Below are positions 59,608 to 64,000 of a stretch of 64,000 bases of DNA, piece after piece (the stretch's first letter is position 1; each line of letters opens with the position of its first letter). Made by a program: the position numbers and the translations under genes. Source of the DNA: Myxococcota bacterium. GTDB lineage: Bacteria; Myxococcota_C; UBA6777. The stretch lies in contig JAKLKB010000010.1 of the NCBI GenBank assembly GCA_023150835.1, forward strand, positions 17,036 through 81,035, written 5' to 3'. The notes below the pieces were generated by a model, which saw nothing but the letters and a program-made list of their open reading frames with translations, ran no database searches and was not told where the DNA came from.

Positions 59608-61866
59608 TTATAGAGCAGAGAGGGCGAAGTCATCATCTCGCCAAGGGAGGGGAGGAGGGGGAGTGCGTTGTTCGAGGCGCCAACCGAGGCGGCAGTAGCG
59701 TTTGCGGATCTGGTCGTTGCGGACGGCCAATTGGAGGGCGCGTTCATCACCGACGAGGATGACGAGGCGTTTTCCGCGTGTGAGGGCGGTGTAGAGGAGG
59801 TTTCGCTGGAGCATGACGTAGTGCTGTGTAAAGACAGGGATCACGACGGCGGCGTATTCGCTGCCTTGGCTTTTGTGTACGCTGACGGCGTAAGCGAGTG
59901 TGAGGGCATCGAGTTCGTGGCGTTCGTAGGTGATCTCGCGTTCTTCAAACATGGCGGTGATTTGGGCGTTTTCGGTATCGATATCGACGATGAATCCGAC
60001 GTCTCCGTTAAAGACTTCTTTGTTGTAGTCATTGCGGGTTTGGAGGATGCGATCACCCGGGTAGAAGCGGTTTCCTGAGAAGTCGATGTGCTTTTTTTGG
60101 TGTTTGCAAAAGTGTTCTTGGAGGAGGGTATTGAGGTTTTTGACGCCGACATCGCCTTTGTACATGGGGGAGATCACTTGGATATCTTTGAGGGGATCGA
60201 TGTGAAAGCGTTGAGGGATGCGTTGGGTGACGAGTTCGCGGATGGTTTGTGCGCCTTGGAGGGGGTCATCGCGTTGGATGAAGTAAAAGTCGAGGAGTTG
60301 GTCTGCGGAGGCTTTGGGGAGGATGGGAAGCTGGCCTTGATTGATCAGGTGGGCGTTTTCGACGATCAGGCCATTTTCTTTTTGTCGGAAGATCTGGTTG
60401 AGGCGCGTGACGGGGATCTCGCCGCATTGCAACAAATCGCGCAAGACATTGCCGGGTCCAACGGAGGGGAGTTGATCGACGTCGCCGACGAGCAAAAGCT
60501 GTGATCCCGGTTGTACGGCGCGAATCAGTGCATAGAAGAGATAGATATCGAGCATGGAGACTTCATCGACGATCACGATATCGCCTTCGAGAGGATTGTC
60601 ACGGTTGCGTTGGAAGGAGAACTCTTGGGGGGAGAATTCGAGGGTGCGGTGGAGGGTGCGGGCGCTTTGTCCTGTCGTTTCGGAGAGTCGTTTGGCGGCC
60701 CGCCCTGTGGGTGCGGTGAGAAGGACGGCGCGATCTTGTCGGCGGGCGAGTTCGCAGACAGCGCGGATGATGGTGGTTTTTCCTGTGCCGGGTCCGCCTG
60801 TGATGATGGAGACGGAGTGAGCGAGGGCCATTTTGATGGCGTCGATTTGGGCGGTGGCGAGGGTGATGTGGTTGTCTTTTTGGAATTGGGTGAGGACGGC
60901 ATCGACGCGGATGTGGCTAGAGGGAGGGGGGATATCGAGGACTTCGCGGAGTCGATGGACGGAACCGCGTTCGCAGGCGGCGAGGACGACGAGGTAGACG
61001 GCGGTGTCGTTGTCTTCAAGGGGTTCAAGGGAGATCTCGTCGTTGGCATCGAGATAAGCGATAGCTTGTTCGAGGGCGTCGTGTGGGATCTTGAAGTTTT
61101 GTTCGATGCTTTGGAGGAGTTCGCTGCGGGGGACGTAGACGTGGCCTTGATCGCTGTAAGATTTGAGTTGGAACAAGATGGCGGCGCGTGCGCGAAACGC
61201 GCTATCTGCGGGGATTCCGAGAGACTGGGCGATCTGGTCGGCGGTTAAGAAGCCGATGCCACGTACATCGGTGGCGAGGCGGTAGGGATTTTCGCGGACG
61301 GTTTGGATGGCTTGGTTGCCGTAGGTTCGGTGGATCATGTAGGCGTGGTGTTGTGAGACGCCATATCCTTGGAAGTAGACCATGACTTCTTTGAGGAGGC
61401 TGGCTTCTTCCCAACCGGCGCGGATGCGTTCGGCAGAAACGGGGCCGATGCCGGGGACTTCGGTGAGGCGCTGGGATTCGTACTGGATCACGCGCAGGGT
61501 GTCGATGCCAAAGTAGTTGACAAGAAGCTCCGCTTTTTTGGGGCCGATGCCCTTGACCATCGATCCGAGATAGCTGCGGATACCCTTGATGGTTTCGGGC
61601 AGGTTGCGTTCGTAGTGGGCGACTTGGAACTGTTTTCCGTAGCGGTTGTGATCGGTCCAATGGCCGTGACAGAGGACTTCTTCGCCAAGTTGGATCGCTG
61701 CAAACTTTCCGACGACCGTGACTGGATCGTTGTGCCCTTCGGCTTGAAGGGCCAAGACCGTATAGCCGTTTTCTTCGTTGTTGTAGACGATACGATGCAC
61801 AGAACCGCGCAGGCTTTGTTGGAGTTGCAACGACAGGGGATTTTGGGGCGGCGACGTTTCTAACAC
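59608..61866 (-). CDS. recD2: RecD2-type ATP-dependent DNA helicase
   Basis: A 752-residue protein started at GTG 61866; GAGGAAG stands four bases upstream. An N-terminal OB-like part (VHRIVYNNEENGYTVLAL) and helix-hairpin-helix region (GSMVKGIGPKKAELLVNYFG, VPGIGPVSAERI) are typical for RecD2, which lacks RecBC contacts. The helicase core has Walker A GGPGTGKTTII, Walker B IVDEVSMLD, GDVDQLPSVGPGNVL and the SF1 motif VSVHKSQGSEY. RecD2 is a 5'-3' helicase in DNA repair or replication stress in bacteria without RecBCD. No RecB or RecC gene is adjacent. Confidence 0.94.
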   Translation of the reverse strand: MLETSPPQNPLSLQLQQSLRGSVHRIVYNNEENGYTVLALQAEGHNDPVTVVGKFAAIQLGEEVLCHGHWTDHNRYGKQFQVAHYERNLPETIKGIRSYLGSMVKGIGPKKAELLVNYFGIDTLRVIQYESQRLTEVPGIGPVSAERIRAGWEEASLLKEVMVYFQGYGVSQHHAYMIHRTYGNQAIQTVRENPYRLATDVRGIGFLTADQIAQSLGIPADSAFRARAAILFQLKSYSDQGHVYVPRSELLQSIEQNFKIPHDALEQAIAYLDANDEISLEPLEDNDTAVYLVVLAACERGSVHRLREVLDIPPPSSHIRVDAVLTQFQKDNHITLATAQIDAIKMALAHSVSIITGGPGTGKTTIIRAVCELARRQDRAVLLTAPTGRAAKRLSETTGQSARTLHRTLEFSPQEFSFQRNRDNPLEGDIVIVDEVSMLDIYLFYALIRAVQPGSQLLLVGDVDQLPSVGPGNVLRDLLQCGEIPVTRLNQIFRQKENGLIVENAHLINQGQLPILPKASADQLLDFYFIQRDDPLQGAQTIRELVTQRIPQRFHIDPLKDIQVISPMYKGDVGVKNLNTLLQEHFCKHQKKHIDFSGNRFYPGDRILQTRNDYNKEVFNGDVGFIVDIDTENAQITAMFEEREITYERHELDALTLAYAVSVHKSQGSEYAAVVIPVFTQHYVMLQRNLLYTALTRGKRLVILVGDERALQLAVRNDQIRKRYCRLGWRLEQRTPPPPLPWRDDDFALSAL

Positions 61867-62125
61867 GGTTCTTCCTCGATCTGTTCTGAGAGGAAAGCAG
61901 GTTGGTTTGTGGGCGGTCTGTATCCTAACGCTTGCGTTGCGAAGTGGCAAACCCTGCAAGAAAAAGAAAAGGCCGACAGGTGGCTTTGTTTGCGTGGCGT
62001 GTCGGTGTTTCGGTGTGTTGGGAAAATGGAGGGTGTTGTGCGCAAGGTTTTGTGGACGAAGACAGTTCTGAGGAGCCTAGCCGTGACGTGTGACGCAACG
62101 TGGCTTGCTGCTCTTGGCTCTCGTC

Positions 62126-63553
62126 TTATCGGCGTTTTTTGCGGGGGACGATTTGATAGGGAGTCATCTGGGGGGAGTATTCTTTGAGTTCGATGGAGAA
62201 GTTGAGGGGGATCTCGGGGTGAAAGGAAGCGATGAGAGCGGGAGTGATCTCGACTTGGATATCGTAGCGCATGGGGCGGAGGGAGATGGGGCCTTGGTAG
62301 CCGAAGAAGCGGTCGAAAGTGGGGTGGAGGGGAAAGCTGGAGCGATATTTTCCGTAGGAGGATTGCCAGTACACAAAAGCGTTGAGTTGTCGGCTGGGCA
62401 TCAGGACGCCCGAGCGTTTGTCTTGGAGGAAAGCGACGATCTCGCCGTTGCTAGGGCGATAGAGGTGTCGTGGTTGGAGGTTTCCGAGATTCCATCGAAA
62501 GACCTGTTGCGGGGGGACAATGGCGAAGCCGAGGCGGTAAGGTCCGTTGTCTTGCCAACGTCCACCGACAGCGGCGAGGGCGTTGAGAAGGTCGATGCCG
62601 CCGCGCCAAGCGAGGGCAGGGGGAGCAGGGACAGCAGAAAACACCAGTGTTTCGTTTTGAAGGGTGGCGGGGAATTGAAAGACGGCCCCCGAACGAAGGT
62701 CGTTGTAGGTTTGTGAGGTGCGAGAGACAGGGAAAGGAGAGACGGTGACTTGGAGGATGAGGGGTTGGTTGTTGGGGAGGGCGAGGGGGAGAACGAACGC
62801 GGGGTAGCCATCCCAGATCGGGTGCATCTTGTAGCTCCAGCGTTGTTTTTTGGTTTTGGCGTCGAGGAGTTCGAGCGAGACGTCGGTGTTGCTGAGAAAG
62901 TCGCCTGTTTTGCTGTGGCGGAGGACAACGCGGATCATCTTGGTGGCGTTGAGCATATCGGGGATGCGCTTGATGCGGAAGTTTTGTCGGGGGGTTTGGA
63001 AGAGTTGGTAAAGAGCGCGGGGGGATTCGACGCTCAAGCCGGCGCGGAGATCGCCTTGAGCGGCTTCAGTGGAAAAGCGGGCTTGGACTTGTTCGGAGGT
63101 GCGGCGGTAAGCGTCGAGGATGTTGGGGACGACGGAAGGGTCGGCGAGATGGATATCACGGATCAGGTGATAGACTTCTTTTCCGAGCAGGGCGGGGTGA
63201 TCTTTGGCGGCGAGGTGTTGTTCGATGGCACCGATGCCTTGGCTGAGGCGTTGCGCGAGGGCGGGTTGTGCGATTTGAAAGGCTTTGTACGAAGCACTCA
63301 GGCGGATCTGGGCTTGTTTGAGGGATTGTGTTGCATTGTGGTACGCGGTCCAGCTACGGATCTGTCCGAGGTCATAAGCGCTATGGTAGGCGTCTTGGGT
63401 GGCTTGGGTGTGTTGGATCATCTGTTCGAGAAGAGCGCGTTGTTCGGTGGCTGCGAGGGGAGGGGCCTCTTGTGCAGCAGCGGGTCGCACAAACGCCCAC
63501 AGCAAGGCTGTGACAAGCAGAGGTATCCAAAAAAGGGTTAGTTTTTGTTGCAT
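62126..63553 (-). CDS. Secreted protein of unknown function
   Basis: A 475-residue protein with signal peptide MQQKLTLFWIPLLVTALLWAF, cleavage near AAAQ. Residues 35-190 are mainly helical (LRQ-like amphipathic segments). From about 200 on it is beta-rich, with TKMIRVVLRHSKTGDFLSN, SLELLDAKTKKQRWSYKMHP and MRYDIQVEITPALIASFHP segments, and a basic end VPRKKRR. It could consist of immunoglobulin-like or carbohydrate-like beta domains, but no family is recognised. The following 259 bp up to recD2 hold no clear gene. Confidence 0.7.
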   Translation of the reverse strand: MQQKLTLFWIPLLVTALLWAFVRPAAAQEAPPLAATEQRALLEQMIQHTQATQDAYHSAYDLGQIRSWTAYHNATQSLKQAQIRLSASYKAFQIAQPALAQRLSQGIGAIEQHLAAKDHPALLGKEVYHLIRDIHLADPSVVPNILDAYRRTSEQVQARFSTEAAQGDLRAGLSVESPRALYQLFQTPRQNFRIKRIPDMLNATKMIRVVLRHSKTGDFLSNTDVSLELLDAKTKKQRWSYKMHPIWDGYPAFVLPLALPNNQPLILQVTVSPFPVSRTSQTYNDLRSGAVFQFPATLQNETLVFSAVPAPPALAWRGGIDLLNALAAVGGRWQDNGPYRLGFAIVPPQQVFRWNLGNLQPRHLYRPSNGEIVAFLQDKRSGVLMPSRQLNAFVYWQSSYGKYRSSFPLHPTFDRFFGYQGPISLRPMRYDIQVEITPALIASFHPEIPLNFSIELKEYSPQMTPYQIVPRKKRR

Positions 63554-63577
63554 GATCGGCTCCTATGGGGTGAGGGG

Positions 63578-63686
63578 GTTGTCTGATCGAGTTGAGCGAG
63601 TACGATGCCTGCGACCCGCCCGTCTTGGGTTGTGGCGACACCGACGATGTTGTCTGATCGAGTTGAGCGAGTACGATGCCTGCGAC
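63578..63686. repeat. 38-bp direct repeat between the secreted protein and hydrolase genes
   Basis: An identical 38-bp sequence is found at 63578-63615 and 63649-63686, with a period of 71 bp. In one minus-strand frame each copy reads AGIVLAQLDQ, so it may be left from a coding sequence, but no intact gene is present. Confidence 0.9.
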
Positions 63687-63758
63687 GGCAAAGAACGTAC
63701 CATACTCAAAAGAGGCGTTGTTGGGTAGGGCGTTTTGTGCGAGGGATGGAGTAGAAAG

Positions 63759-64000
63759 ATGGCTTGGTGGGCGTTGGTTGCGGTGGCATCGGTGGGCTTG
63801 GCGTTGTTGGGGCTGTGGCGCGAGCGATCGCGTTGGCGTGTGTTGGAGAAGGCGTCCGAGAGTCATTTTTTCTCAACACGAGACGGATGGGAAGTCGCCT
63901 TGCATCGTTATCCTGCGAAGCGTCGTCGATCTTCGGTTCCCGTGATCTTGTTTCATGGGGTGGGATCGAATGAGCGGGTGTGGTCGTTGGGGGGGGAGGC
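63759..64000 (+). CDS. Alpha/beta hydrolase, N-terminus only
   Basis: The frame starts MAWWALVAVASVGLALLG (ATG 63759, with GGAG upstream) and is open to the right edge, 80 residues. The first helix is a membrane anchor or signal. The stretch VPVILFHGVGSNERVW (residues 62-77) is the oxyanion-hole strand and loop of alpha/beta hydrolases (HGxG type). The catalytic Ser, Asp and His would be outside the window. Confidence 0.75.
   Translation, partial: MAWWALVAVASVGLALLGLWRERSRWRVLEKASESHFFSTRDGWEVALHRYPAKRRRSSVPVILFHGVGSNERVWSLGGE

Overview
The window looks like chromosomal DNA from a gliding-capable relative of the Myxococcota (myxobacteria or bradymonad-like lineages). The main reason is a nearly complete set of trans-envelope gliding-machinery genes resembling the Glt/Cgl system of Myxococcus xanthus. 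Supporting features are many TPR lipoproteins, cysteine-rich lipoproteins with Kazal-like domains, VWA and FHA proteins, and TTG/GTG starts. The taxonomic call is inference; no rRNA gene is present.

Layout. 1-1.2 kb: end-truncated tex. 1.4-16.0 kb (minus strand): a gliding block read in the order VWA lipoprotein (CglB-like), outer-membrane barrel, gltC-like, gltD, gltE, an 825-bp puzzling gap, cglF/gltF, gltG, gltH/cglE, TPR lipoprotein. 16.5-19.5 kb (plus): a small Cys-rich lipoprotein and gltJ (AgmX). 19.5-25 kb (minus): ftsY with a membrane anchor and repeat linker, then smc. 25.5-29.6 kb (minus): Cys-rich lipoprotein, a cytochrome c/copper monooxygenase-like lipoprotein and a TatT-like TPR protein. 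29.8 kb: tRNA-Met(CAT). 29.9-35 kb: two HEAT-repeat proteins, a TspO-like membrane protein and a frameshifted HEPN gene. 35-39.5 kb: a GTPase plus a large membrane partner of unknown function. 39.7-47.1 kb: an envelope operon of two LTA-synthase-like sulfatase-fold enzymes, a desaturase-Rossmann fusion and phosphatidylserine decarboxylase. 47.4-50.3 kb: a membrane-anchored caspase/legumain-like protein fused to PDZ and thioredoxin domains. 50.3-64 kb: ackA, a PQQ propeller lipoprotein, a Kazal/VWC lipoprotein, an RluA-type pseudouridine synthase, malQ, an SQR-family flavoprotein without its cysteine motif, recD2, an unknown secreted protein and the start of an alpha/beta hydrolase.

How they work together. 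The gliding block would supply the cytoplasmic and inner-membrane adaptors (GltG, GltJ), periplasmic TPR proteins (GltC, GltD, GltE), outer-membrane barrels and a surface VWA adhesin. The AglRQS-type proton-channel motor, MglA and a giant AgmK/GltI-like TPR protein are not in the window. The 39.7-47.1 kb operon probably remodels envelope lipids.

Between genes lie two families of dispersed structured repeats. Family 1 is about 125 bp, with paired stems that covary between copies (seven copies). Family 2 is about 112-190 bp with 10-12-bp terminal inverted repeats (six copies). They twice form a composite of about 290 bp with the same internal spacing. The best candidates for undescribed biology are the caspase-PDZ-thioredoxin fusion, the sulfatase/desaturase operon, the GTPase pair and these repeats.
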